Below, in pieces: positions 25,395-34,212 of a stretch of 64,000 nucleotides of DNA. The notes below the pieces were generated by a model. The model was not told the origin of the DNA, searched no databases, and saw only the letters and a list, made by a program, of their open reading frames with translations. The stretch is from Saprospiraceae bacterium. GTDB taxonomy: Bacteria > Bacteroidota > Bacteroidia > Chitinophagales > Saprospiraceae. Positions within the stretch are counted from its first letter, which is position 1. Every line of letters starts with the position of its first letter. The DNA is taken from contig JAEUUP010000136.1 in assembly GCA_016787525.1 (NCBI GenBank), positions 124,001 to 188,000 on the forward strand. The letters are read 5' to 3'. A program made the position numbers and the translations under genes.

Positions 25395-26126
25395 ATGGAA
25401 GTAAAACCTTACGAAATAGACGGCAGCAAAAAGCAGCAAGTCTCTCAGATGTTTGATAACATCGCTGGGAAATATGATTTTCTCAATCATTTTTTATCGC
25501 TCAATATGGACAAAACTTGGCGACGTAAGATGATTGCTGAACTCAATGTATTGCAACCTAAAACTGTCTTAGATGTGGCAACTGGCACAGCTGATGTTGC
25601 TATCAACACAATTAAACAGTTGAAAATAAACAATTTAAAAATCGAAGGCGTTGATATATCGGCAGAAATGTTGAATATCGGCAGAAAGAAAATCAGTCAT
25701 GAAGGTTTGTCAGAACGCATTACATTGAGTTTGGGTGATTCAGAACAATTGCCATTCGAGGGCAATAAATTTGATGCTGTGACCGTTGCTTTTGGTGTTC
25801 GCAATTTCGAGAATTTGGAACGTGGATTGCAAGAAATGCATCGTGTACTGAGGGGGGGCGGAAAATTGGTGGTTTTAGAGTTTTCAAAACCAACCATGTT
25901 TCCATTTCGTCAGTTGTATAATTTTTATTTCAAAAACATATTGCCAATGATTGGCAAATTGACATCCAAAGACAATCGTGCGTATGCTTATCTGTACGAG
26001 TCTGTTCAAGCGTTCCCCGATGGCGATAATTTTTTAACAGTTTTGAATAAAATCGGATTTAAAGAAACTCAATGCAAACCTTTAACGCTCGGCATCTGCT
26101 CCATCTACATTGGCTACAAAAAGTAG
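25395..26126 (+). CDS. ubiE/menG: Demethylmenaquinone methyltransferase
   Basis: The 243-residue SAM-dependent enzyme has VSQMFDNIAGKYDFLNHFLSLNMDKTWRR at the start, the SAM loop VLDVATGTADVA, GVRNFENLERGLQEMHRVLRGGGKLVVLEFSKP and the C-terminal ICSIYIGYKK. It performs the last methylation in menaquinone synthesis, which is the quinone expected in Bacteroidota. A 10-mer (25846, seven G) encodes LRG in the conserved VLRGGG motif. The porT-like gene overlaps its 3' end. Confidence 0.95.
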   Translation: MEVKPYEIDGSKKQQVSQMFDNIAGKYDFLNHFLSLNMDKTWRRKMIAELNVLQPKTVLDVATGTADVAINTIKQLKINNLKIEGVDISAEMLNIGRKKISHEGLSERITLSLGDSEQLPFEGNKFDAVTVAFGVRNFENLERGLQEMHRVLRGGGKLVVLEFSKPTMFPFRQLYNFYFKNILPMIGKLTSKDNRAYAYLYESVQAFPDGDNFLTVLNKIGFKETQCKPLTLGICSIYIGYKK

Positions 26127-26854
26127 CTAAAAAACAAGTTATTGTCTTTTCTCCACTCCTCATTGCTTTTTGTGCTATGCTTTTAGTGCCTTCCATGCTG
26201 AGTGGGCAGTCGGCAGGTCGTGGCAACTACAACTATCTCGATTTTCAGAATCGCAACTATTATTTTGGTATCACGTTGGCTTACAACAAGTCAGATTATC
26301 GAATTTTTAGAGGCAAAAACTTTATTCTTAACGATAGTATTGCAGGTATCGAGGCGGTCAAAGGCCCTGGATTCAACTTGCAGATTGTCAGTAACTTAAA
26401 ATTGGGTGAAAACTTTGATATTCGCTTTTTGCCTGGCTTTTCGTTTGCTGAGCGCAATATCGAATACGATCCAACTCGTAAGAACAGACCCGACTACAAT
26501 AACAAAATTGAGTCAGTATTTGTTGAGCTGCCTTTTCATGTGCGGTACAAATCTGCGCCCTATCACGATAAGCGTTTGTTTGTGATGGGGGGTATCAAAT
26601 ACAGCTACGATATTCAATCGAAAAGCCGAAGCCGTCAATTGGGTACGTATGCGCGCATATCGCCAACAGATTATCAGGCAGAAGTTGGGGTTGGTATTCA
26701 GATGTTTTTTCCTTATTTTATCTTTTCGCCAGAGTTCAAAGTCTCACATGGCTTGGGCAATATGCTGATTTACAAGCAAGAAGTGAGGGATGCGACAGCT
26801 ATAGAAAAATTGATGTCGAGAACGTTTACTTTGTCTTTGCATTTTGAAGGGTAA
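26072..26854 (+). CDS. porT: PorT-like outer-membrane protein (type IX secretion/gliding)
   Basis: The frame runs 260 residues from ATG 26072, overlapping ubiE by 55 bp. A later non-ATG start is possible because the signal peptide begins near KKQVIVFSPLLIAFCAML. The mature part has barrel strands YYFGITLAYNKSDYRIF, FDIRFLPGFSFAERNIEY, ELPFHVRYKS, LFVMGGIKYSYD, as in PorT. The ubiE-porT neighbourhood supports PorT, a factor for T9SS assembly. The T9SS cargo genes at 31974, 51517 and 54096 would depend on that system. Confidence 0.7.
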   Translation: MQTFNARHLLHLHWLQKVAKKQVIVFSPLLIAFCAMLLVPSMLSGQSAGRGNYNYLDFQNRNYYFGITLAYNKSDYRIFRGKNFILNDSIAGIEAVKGPGFNLQIVSNLKLGENFDIRFLPGFSFAERNIEYDPTRKNRPDYNNKIESVFVELPFHVRYKSAPYHDKRLFVMGGIKYSYDIQSKSRSRQLGTYARISPTDYQAEVGVGIQMFFPYFIFSPEFKVSHGLGNMLIYKQEVRDATAIEKLMSRTFTLSLHFEG

Positions 26855-26864
26855 ATCGCACTAT

Positions 26865-26907
26865 AAAAAAGCCCGAATTTTCTGAATTGGAAAATTTGGG
26901 CTTTTTA
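26865..26907. terminator. Bidirectional terminator between porT and the PLP enzyme
   Basis: Stem AAAAAGCCCGAATTTTC with its partner GAAAATTTGGGCTTTTT, with A-tract before and T-tract after. It serves both convergent genes. Confidence 0.9.
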
Positions 26908-26921
26908 GTTTCTACAAATGA

Positions 26922-28100
26922 TTAATCGCCAAAAGCTTGCGCTAAATCTTCAATCAACCATTCTGGCTCTTCCAAACCAATATAAAAACGATAGAAATTG
27001 AAAGGTAGTGGCGGATTGGATTTGCCTTCGATACCATACAACGAACAAGTCGGAAACACCAAAGACTCGTGTCCGCCCCATGATACGGCAAATAAAAAAC
27101 GCTTCAAACGATAAAAAAAGGCTTCTGCTTCTTCAAGTGTTTCTGCTGTTGTTTCGATTGAAAAAAGCCCACCACAGCCACTCATCTGCTTTTTTGCCAA
27201 TTCATACTGAGGGGTGTCTTCGAGAAAAGGATAGTAAATTTTTTTTACTTTTGGATGTGCTTCCAGCCATTCTACAACTTTTTGGGCACTTTCATCCGAC
27301 CTTTTCATGCGCAAAGGGAGCGTACGCAAACCACGCGTGATTAAATTGGCATCGTGTGGACTGATAATTGCGCCTAAACACATTTGTTCGGTATCAAATA
27401 TTTTTTGAATCAAAGCCTTTGACCCACACACCACGCCTGCCACAACATCTGAATGACCATTCAAATATTTTGTCGCTGAATGCACCACAAGGTCAATACC
27501 CCATTCGATTGGGCGTTGAAAAATCGGAGAACAATATGAGTTGTCAATAATAGACACTAAGCCATGTTTTTGGCAAATAGCGGCACATGCTGCCAAATCT
27601 TGCATCTCAAAAGTTAATGAATTGGGGCTTTCGAGGTACAAAACTTTGGTATTGGGGCGAATGGCTTTTTCAATTTCCGATGTGTCTGTGGCATCTACAT
27701 AGGTGGAGGCTACACCAAATCGAGGCAAAAAACGCTTTAAAAGCACATTTGTCCATGAATAGGGGGCATTGACACACACAATATGATCGCCCGCATTGAC
27801 TTGAGCAATGACAGCCGCTGAAATAGCCGCCGAACCGCTGGCAAATACCAAAGCATCTTCTGCAGATTCTAAAGCAGCTATTTTTTGACGCAATATTTTG
27901 ACCGTTGGATTATTGCCACGTGTGTAGAGATGGCTACTCAACTCATTTTTAAGGCTGTTGCGGAAAACTTCTAAATCTTTAAACGCGAAATTAGAAGACT
28001 GAATAACAGGCGTGGAAACGGCATTGAAATAATGCTCACGCTCTTCGCCTAAGTGATAGAGAATTTCTGAAAGATGCATTGGCTTGAATTTTTGAGGCAA
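26922..28100 (-). CDS. Cys/Met metabolism PLP-dependent enzyme (cystathionine beta-lyase / gamma-synthase type)
   Basis: The 392-residue aminotransferase-fold enzyme has the trans-sulfuration motifs: HLYTRGNNPTVKILRQKIAALE, FASGSAAISAAV, and SATKYLNGHSDVVAGVV with Lys211 as the PLP lysine. The residues after NAPY are SWT, not the common GGT, so substrate class is uncertain. It acts in methionine/cysteine interconversion. The start could be ATG 28100 or 28079. A 10-mer (27205) encodes PQY; another (28103) overlaps the region just before the start. Confidence 0.85.
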   Translation of the reverse strand: MPQKFKPMHLSEILYHLGEEREHYFNAVSTPVIQSSNFAFKDLEVFRNSLKNELSSHLYTRGNNPTVKILRQKIAALESAEDALVFASGSAAISAAVIAQVNAGDHIVCVNAPYSWTNVLLKRFLPRFGVASTYVDATDTSEIEKAIRPNTKVLYLESPNSLTFEMQDLAACAAICQKHGLVSIIDNSYCSPIFQRPIEWGIDLVVHSATKYLNGHSDVVAGVVCGSKALIQKIFDTEQMCLGAIISPHDANLITRGLRTLPLRMKRSDESAQKVVEWLEAHPKVKKIYYPFLEDTPQYELAKKQMSGCGGLFSIETTAETLEEAEAFFYRLKRFLFAVSWGGHESLVFPTCSLYGIEGKSNPPLPFNFYRFYIGLEEPEWLIEDLAQAFGD

Positions 28101-28409
28101 GATACTGAGGGGGTATTTTTTTGTCTAAACTTTTTTCAAAAAAAGTAATCTTAGTGCAATAAAAGAAAAACGACCACGTTTTATAGCTGTCTTTACGAAT
28201 CAATAAAGGCATAAATTATCACTAAATCTATAATTTTAACTCATCTCTCATTCCTGCATGATTTAAAAATTTACAATTATTTTTTTTATATCAATGGCAC
28301 AATTAAACTGTGCAACCACCGCAGGTCATTCCACAAATACATTTTTAAAGCATCACCCAACAACCGATTCATTAATACTCTACCCGATGACCGATTCCAA
28401 CTCAAAGCA

Positions 28410-28455
28410 AAGGGACGACATTCCGCTTTTGGAAATGTGCGTCCCTTATTTTTTG
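28410..28455 (+). terminator. Hairpin and T-tract ending an unassigned plus-strand transcript
   Basis: Stem AAGGGACG-ACATTCC / GGAAATGT-GCGTCCCTT with one offset, followed by ATTTTTT. No plus-strand gene precedes it except a 66-codon frame (28294-28494) that runs through the hairpin and is unconvincing. The C-rich stretch 28300-28410 could be a small RNA. Confidence 0.5.
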
Positions 28456-28499
28456 CCCATTGCAATGGACTTATTGTCTATTGAAAATCAATAAATTAA

Positions 28500-28660
28500 A
28501 TTTTTTAGCCGCCTTTGGCGGCAAAAAAACTTTGAGAAGCGAGTGATTTTTTTAGGAAAATTTTGACAAAGCCAAAATTTTCCTAAAAAAATCACTCGCT
28601 CCAAAAGAAAATCTTTCAAAGTACGCTTTTTACGCTATGCGCAAAACAGTGAGTAATAGC
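28500..28660. repeat. Palindromic element E with 28-bp central hairpin
   Basis: Perfect 28-bp stem 28538-28565 with 28573-28600. Left flank: GCCGCCTTTGGCGGC and ACTTTGAG, as in D. Right flank: AAAAGAAAATCTTTCAAAGTACGC, a TTTTTACGC-TAT-GCGCAAAA hairpin, and CAGTGAGTAAT. It is closest to D in flanks, but the stem sequence differs beyond the first bases. Confidence 0.85.
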
Positions 28661-28700
28661 TAATGAATTGATTTTCAACTTACAACAAGTCTAATGAATA

Positions 28701-29972
28701 TTAGTCATTGGCAACGAGTAAATACTTATTTTTCTTACCATTTTCAACCATGATATAGCAGTCTTTGAGTAGTTCATTGCTTGCGACTATGTGTTCGTGC
28801 GTTGTAATTTTTACTTTATTGATTGAAATCGCATTGTTTTGGATGGCTTTGCGTGCTTCACTCTTCGATTTGAGAATAGTTGTTTTTTCTGCTAACAAAT
28901 CAGTGATATTAATGCCTGCCGCTAGGTCTGCTTTTGATATAGTAAACGAATCAATTTCGTCCGCAATCATCGCCAATTCTTCCGCCGACATACCCCTCAG
29001 TATTGTCGCATCTGATTTACCAAAAAGTATATCACTGACTTTCAAAACCGACTCATAATCGGCTTGAGAATGAACACGAATGGTCAATTCTTCTGCCAAG
29101 ATGCGTTTCAACTCACGTGGATTGTCGGCAAATTCAGCTTCCAAACGTTCGATTTCCGCTCTCGATTTCAAAGAAAAATAGCGAGTGAATTTCGGTAAAT
29201 CTCTATCATCGGCATTAATCCAAAATTGATAAAACTTATATGGTGAAGTCATTTTTGGGTCGAGCCAGATATTCCCTTTTTCAGATTTTCCGAATTTTGA
29301 ACCATCCGCTTTTGTCAAAAGTGGAGTCGTGATGGCATAAGCCTTTTGATCGAGGTTGCGACGAATAAACTCCGTTCCCGACGTGATATTGCCCCATTGG
29401 TCGCTACCACCCATTTGTACAATGCAATTGTGTTTTTGAAAAAGGCATTGATAGTCATAGCCTTGCAACAATTGGTAGCTGAACTCTGTGAACGAAAGCC
29501 CTGTTTCGAGTCGGCGTTTGACGGACTCTTTCGAGAGCATATAACTGATCGTAATTGTCTTTCCCACATCTCGTAGAAAGTCGAGGGCGTTCATGTCTTT
29601 ATAAAAATCGTAGTTGTTGACAAAAATAGCCGCATTTTCGCCTTCAAAGTCCAAAAACTTCTTGGCTTGTTCCATTTGGAAAGCCAAGTTTTTATCTAAC
29701 TCGTCACCCGATTTGAGTTGGCGTTCAGCATCTTTACCCGAAGGGTCACCAATACGTCCTGTTGCGCCACCAAAAAGCATAATTGGTTTATTGCCAGACA
29801 ATTGCCAAAATCGCAGCAACATGATTTGGACATAATTCCCAATGGTCATACTTGGGGCGGTTGGGTCGAAACCAATATAGCCTATTACACCACCATTTTT
29901 CAAAGCATCCTCTACTCCTGGTGTTGAGTCGTGGAGCATACCTCGCCATTTGAGTTCTTCTAAAAAGTTCAT
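28701..29972 (-). CDS. tyrS: Tyrosyl-tRNA synthetase
   Basis: The 423-residue class I synthetase has GFDPTAPSMTIGNYV (HIGH-type, residues 34-48), QMGGSDQWGNIT, the KMSKS variant KFGKS and a C-terminal S4 RNA-binding domain (LAAGINITDLLA...SKSEARKAIQNNAISINKVKI). It charges tRNA-Tyr. Essential single gene. A 10-mer (28993) encodes LRG just before the S4 domain. Confidence 0.97.
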   Translation of the reverse strand: MNFLEELKWRGMLHDSTPGVEDALKNGGVIGYIGFDPTAPSMTIGNYVQIMLLRFWQLSGNKPIMLFGGATGRIGDPSGKDAERQLKSGDELDKNLAFQMEQAKKFLDFEGENAAIFVNNYDFYKDMNALDFLRDVGKTITISYMLSKESVKRRLETGLSFTEFSYQLLQGYDYQCLFQKHNCIVQMGGSDQWGNITSGTEFIRRNLDQKAYAITTPLLTKADGSKFGKSEKGNIWLDPKMTSPYKFYQFWINADDRDLPKFTRYFSLKSRAEIERLEAEFADNPRELKRILAEELTIRVHSQADYESVLKVSDILFGKSDATILRGMSAEELAMIADEIDSFTISKADLAAGINITDLLAEKTTILKSKSEARKAIQNNAISINKVKITTHEHIVASNELLKDCYIMVENGKKNKYLLVAND

Positions 29973-30273
29973 AAAAGATATTTTATGATTAAATATTTAC
30001 CCCTCAGTATAAGAGGAGGTTTTGAGGGCGCAAAATTAGAAATTAATTCATAAATAATTTAGACAGAATTAAAGGTGTAGGAAAATATATAGTTTTCTAT
30101 ATAATTAGGGCAAAAAATTTTGCTATTCGCAATTCACGTTTTACTTTTGACGCATTATTGCAACATTTTTATTGTAAATCATTTGATTGGTTTTGTAATA
30201 AATTGATAGACAATAAATTATCAACTATTTTTTGAAATCATCCATCCGACAATCGGTATAATCCATTCGAGTT
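29973..30273. other. Divergent intergenic region tyrS/sucC
   Basis: AT-rich, with one 10-mer at 30000-30009 about 30 bp upstream of tyrS. I could not place a full promoter pair. Confidence 0.5.
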
Positions 30274-31464
30274 ATGAATTTACACGAATATCAAGGCAAA
30301 GAATTGCTAAAAAGCTACGGCGTAAAAATTCAAGAAGGCATTTTGTGTCACACGCCCGATGAAGTTTTTGAAGCAGCCAATCGTCTTCGCACTGAAAGAA
30401 ATAGCGAAGGTTGTGTTGTAAAAGCTCAAGTACACGCAGGTGGTCGTGGTAAAGGTGGTGGTGTGAAATTTGCACCGACTCCTGAAAAAGCAAGAGAAAA
30501 AGGACAAGACATTCTTGGAATGATGTTGGTGACACCTCAAACCTCTGCTGCGGGTAAACTTGTTCGCAAGGTTTTGGTTTGTGAAGATGCCTATATCCCC
30601 GGCGCAAGCGATCCAAAAGAGTTTTACATCTCGGTTTTGATGGATAGAGCAAAAAAATGTGATGTCATTATCTATTCTACTGAGGGGGGCATGGACATCG
30701 AAAAAGTTGCCGAAGAAACACCTCATTTGGTTCACAAAGAATGGATTGATCCACTTTTGGGTTTGCGCCCATTTCAGGTGAATAAAATTTGCTTCAATTT
30801 GGGTTTGAGCGGCACAGCGTTTAAAGAAATGTCGGCTTTTGTCACATCCTTATATAAGGCATATGTTGCAAGTGATGCCAGCCTCTTCGAAATCAACCCT
30901 TGCTTGAAAACATCATCGGATACAATTATTGCAGTTGACGCAAAAGTGTCAATCGACGACAATGCTTTATTCCGTCATCCGGATCTCGAAGCACAACGTG
31001 ATAAAGATGAAGAAGACCCAACAGAGGTGATTGCATCAGAAGCTGATTTGAACTATGTCAAATTGGATGGAAACGTTGGCTGTATGGTCAATGGTGCTGG
31101 TTTGGCAATGGCTACGATGGACATGATTCAATTGTCGGGTGGTGAGCCAGCTAACTTCCTTGATGTGGGCGGTACTGCAAATGCAGAGCGCGTTGAGAAA
31201 GCTTTCAATATTATTTTGAGTGATCCTAATGTTAAAGCTATTTTGGTCAATATTTTTGGAGGTATTGTTCGCTGCGATAGGGTAGCTCAAGGTGTTATTG
31301 ACGCTTATAATAATATTGGGGCAATTAATGTTCCTATTATTGTGCGCTTACAAGGTACAAATGCAGATATTGCAAAAAAAATGATTGATGAATCTGGCTT
31401 AAAAGTTTATTCAGCTATCGAACTAAAAGAAGCAGCTGAGCTTGTCAAAAAAGTATTGAGTTAG
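30274..31464 (+). CDS. sucC: Succinyl-CoA synthetase (ADP-forming), beta subunit
   Basis: The 396-residue ATP-grasp protein begins [17 protein letters not shown] and has [52 protein letters not shown] and the C-terminal CoA-ligase region ([17 protein letters not shown]...[19 protein letters not shown]). It works with SucD in the TCA cycle. sucD is not adjacent, unlike the usual operon. A 10-mer (30678, six G) encodes TEG. Confidence 0.97.
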   Translation: MNLHEYQGKELLKSYGVKIQEGILCHTPDEVFEAANRLRTERNSEGCVVKAQVHAGGRGKGGGVKFAPTPEKAREKGQDILGMMLVTPQTSAAGKLVRKVLVCEDAYIPGASDPKEFYISVLMDRAKKCDVIIYSTEGGMDIEKVAEETPHLVHKEWIDPLLGLRPFQVNKICFNLGLSGTAFKEMSAFVTSLYKAYVASDASLFEINPCLKTSSDTIIAVDAKVSIDDNALFRHPDLEAQRDKDEEDPTEVIASEADLNYVKLDGNVGCMVNGAGLAMATMDMIQLSGGEPANFLDVGGTANAERVEKAFNIILSDPNVKAILVNIFGGIVRCDRVAQGVIDAYNNIGAINVPIIVRLQGTNADIAKKMIDESGLKVYSAIELKEAAELVKKVLS

Positions 31465-31636
31465 TTTAGAAAAAATACCGAATCATTTATCGAGTATTTA
31501 GTTGATTTTTTTGCAATATAATATAGTCAGTTAATACTGAATATTAAAACTAAAATATCAGATTTTGTCTTTATTCGTTTTGGAGTTGATTATCATTTGA
31601 ATTTTGAATTTTTTTTCAAAAAAAAATCATTTTCTA

Positions 31637-31667
31637 TTTGCATCAAAACTTTTTTAGTGTATCTTTG
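31637..31667 (+). promoter_or_regulatory. Bacteroidota-type promoter upstream of a candidate small RNA
   Basis: TTTG (31637-31640), a 19-bp spacer and TATCTTTG (31660-31667) match the consensus. No start codon with a credible frame follows before the terminator at 31842. Confidence 0.75.
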
Positions 31668-31673
31668 TCCTAT

Positions 31674-31842
31674 CAGAAGCAAGAAATTATAGAAATTACA
31701 AAATCATCTGATTTATTTCAAAATTTCTTAATAATCAAGAATTGTCTTATTCGACATAAAGAGTTTTGTACTCATGGTATAATTTTTTTGGGGTTAACAA
31801 ATGTTGATTGGTCTGCGAACTTTGTTCGCAGGCTTTTTTTTT
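31674..31842 (+). ncRNA. Candidate small RNA (~165 nt)
   Basis: Defined only by signals: a consensus promoter at 31637-31667 and a strong Rho-independent terminator (CTGCGAA-CTTTG-TTCGCAG plus T9, 31811-31842). The interior has an ATCAGA/TCTGAT stem near its 5' end. The 76-codon frame across it (31638-31868) starts upstream of the predicted transcript and ends past the terminator, so it is not the gene. I do not recognise an RNA family. Confidence 0.5.
31811..31842 (+). terminator. Rho-independent terminator of the candidate small RNA
   Basis: Seven-bp GC-rich stem CTGCGAA/TTCGCAG, 5-nt loop, followed by GC and a run of nine T. A 10-mer lies just past it at 31853-31862. Confidence 0.8.
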
Positions 31843-31973
31843 ATATTTACATCCCCTCAGTAAAATGACTCATTTTTGACATATTTAATATTCTGTTACA
31901 TTGCGTTGGAGATTAATTTGAAATATCTTTGTTAAAATTTCACCTCATTCCTTTACTTCTAAATCTTCGACTA

Positions 31974-34136
31974 ATGAAAAATCTCAACAAGTTTTTTTGC
32001 TTCCTTTTTGTTCTTGGCTTTTCTTCTTTATTTCATGTTGCACATACTCAAAATTATTTGCGGGTAGTTGATCCAAAAACAACATGGCGACAAACCACAC
32101 CAAGTATTACTGAAGCAACTATCTCAGTCAGACCACGAGGGTTATACCTTGAATACGGCGTTTATATGACCTACTCGATGCAGCAGACCCCCTATAATAC
32201 TGTGCGTGATACTTTTGAAATTCAGCAATATTTTACATTACCTCAAGGTTCTGCCATCAATGACTCTTGGCTTTGGGTTGAAAATCAGATTATGAAGGCA
32301 CTGCTATGGGATAGATGGTCGGCAACGAGCGTGTATGAAGGCATAGTCAAAAGGCGGCAAGACCCTTCAATTCTCTACAAGAATGGTGAAACCAATTATG
32401 AATACCGTATTTTTCCAATCATTGGGAATCAAACGAGGCGTGTAAAACTCAATTTTTATATTCCTGCAAAATGGTCGCCATCGCAACTGACGGCACCGCT
32501 ATCCCTCAACATGATTACAACATCTGCACGTATTCCGAATGTCAATTTAATCGTTTATGAATCAAACGATTGGAAACAGCCCTCTGTGGATATTGCACCC
32601 AATGCGACTTGGGAGTCTGTGGTAGATTCGACATTTGGACCTTCTAAATGAACGACTTTGACGGGCTTGAGTTATCTTTCTTCATCGAATATCACCTATT
32701 CTTCGACGAACAATAAGCCTTATTATTTTTCAAACTCACCCATTATCGGTACAACAGACGAGGGGTATTATCAACTCGCTTTTTTGCCTAAAGCATTTTT
32801 GAATGATGACAGTGCTATTCCTAAGAAAATATTGTTTGTTGTGGACTATGAAGCGTCAAACACAGGGTTTTCGCAACAGCAAATATTGAATACGATCAAA
32901 AGAAATATTCTTGAAAACTTATCACCCCGCGATTCATTCAATATTTTTTACAATAGGTTGACAACAAAAAAACTGAGTTCAACTTGGATTCCAGCCGATA
33001 GTGCTAAAATTGAGCAAGCTTTTGCTGTTTTGAGAGACCCCTCAGTAGGAATTGGTAATTCGAGTGTTCTCAATAGTTTATTAGTTGACGGTTATGATTT
33101 TTTGAAAGCGCAAAGAAGTGGAGAAATGATGATAATTTCTTCCAATGATGCCTATTCTGCGTTTACAACTGTTCAAAGTTTTTATTCTGATTTGACAAAT
33201 CAATTCACTTCTTTACCAACGACTCATGCCTTCGACTTTAGCTCTCGCGGTTTAATACCTAGTTTTTGGTCACAAAATACTTATTATTATGGAAATGAAC
33301 TGTTGTATAGGGTTTTGACATCAAATACACGAGGGAATTTTGTAAACATGACCAATTGGAATCCCGTTTTTTCGGATATTGAAAAAGGAACTTCTGATAT
33401 TTTTCAGCAACTCGTGCCTTATGCACCTATTGATATGATTGTGAAGCCGACAACTGGACTAACTTTTGAACGCTTTGATTTACAAAGTTCAAATACAAGT
33501 TCTGCAAATCGCCCGTTTCTGCAAATTGGTAAATACAAAGGTAGTTTTCCATTTACAGTAGATATTACAACGACAAATGCGGTCAACCAACTTGTCACAG
33601 GCAGGTTATCGTTGCCCGCCAATCCAACTGCTGTCAATGACTCCTCGAATAGGCAACTACATGGTGCCAATAAGATTCAAGTTTTGGAAAGTACACCAAC
33701 CAATAACACTTTAATCAATAAAATCATTCAAGAGAGTAAAGCACATCGGATTTTATCGCGATATACTGCTTTTATAGCACTCGAACCCAATTTACAAACA
33801 CCTTGTGACACATGTAAAGATGAGACAGGAGGTGTTCGTACCAGCGTAGTAGATGCAAAAAGCGATAGTGTGAAAATCACTGTCTATCCGAACCCATTTA
33901 GGGAATCTGTAACGATTTCAATTGAGAAACCTGTATCGGCTAAGGTTGAAAATGCCTTGATTTTTAATACTTTAGGTCAATGTATTAAAACGTTTAATGA
34001 AGCTGAATTAAAATCGAATACAGGAAAATTGACTTTGACTTGGCAAGATTTAAACATCAGTGCAGGCACTTATATTTTCAGTACAACCATTAATGGCAAA
34101 AAATTTGTTCAAAAATTGGTGAAAATTAGAGAATAG
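31974..34136 (+). pseudogene. T9SS-secreted VIT/vWA-like protein, interrupted by an in-frame TGA
   Basis: From ATG 31974 the frame encodes a signal peptide (FCFLFVLGFSSLFHVAHTQ) and a VIT domain (YFTLPQGSAINDSWLWVENQI, RRQDPSILYKNG, YEYRIFPIIGNQTRRVKLNFYIP). It then meets TGA at 32649-32651. The same frame continues unbroken to 34136 with a vWA-like region (ILFVVDYEASNTG, a degraded metal site) and a T9SS type A sorting domain (ITVYPNPFRESVTISIE ... KKFVQKLVKIRE). Without the TGA it would be 720 residues, so one nonsense change or sequencing error splits it. As written, the first part lacks the sorting domain and the second lacks a signal peptide. A 10-mer (33038) encodes PSV. Confidence 0.8.
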
Positions 34137-34153
34137 GTGAGGGGCTACAAATG

Positions 34154-34193
34154 AAAAGGTCGGCGAAGGTTGAGATACCCTTGCCGACCTTTT
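34154..34193. terminator. Bidirectional terminator, GGTCGGCGA family
   Basis: Stem AAAAGGTCGGCGAAGG / CCTTGCCGACCTTTT between two convergent genes. Nearly the same stem recurs at 50137-50168 and 56412-56445. Confidence 0.9.
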
Positions 34194-34212
34194 CATATTA
34201 TTTCAAACTTTA

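Noticed and set aside
28101..28450. SAM riboswitch in the leader of the Cys/Met PLP enzyme
   Set aside because: I looked for S-box and SAM-II core sequences on the minus strand and did not find them.
28294..28494. 66-codon frame as a small protein
   Set aside because: It runs through a strong hairpin and T-tract, with no recognisable content; kept only as a possible RNA region.
30272..30735. Two long minus-strand frames inside sucC
   Set aside because: Antisense shadows of a well-conserved gene.
31638..31868. 76-codon plus-strand frame near the small RNA
   Set aside because: It begins before the predicted transcription start and runs past the terminator; the composition is not protein-like.
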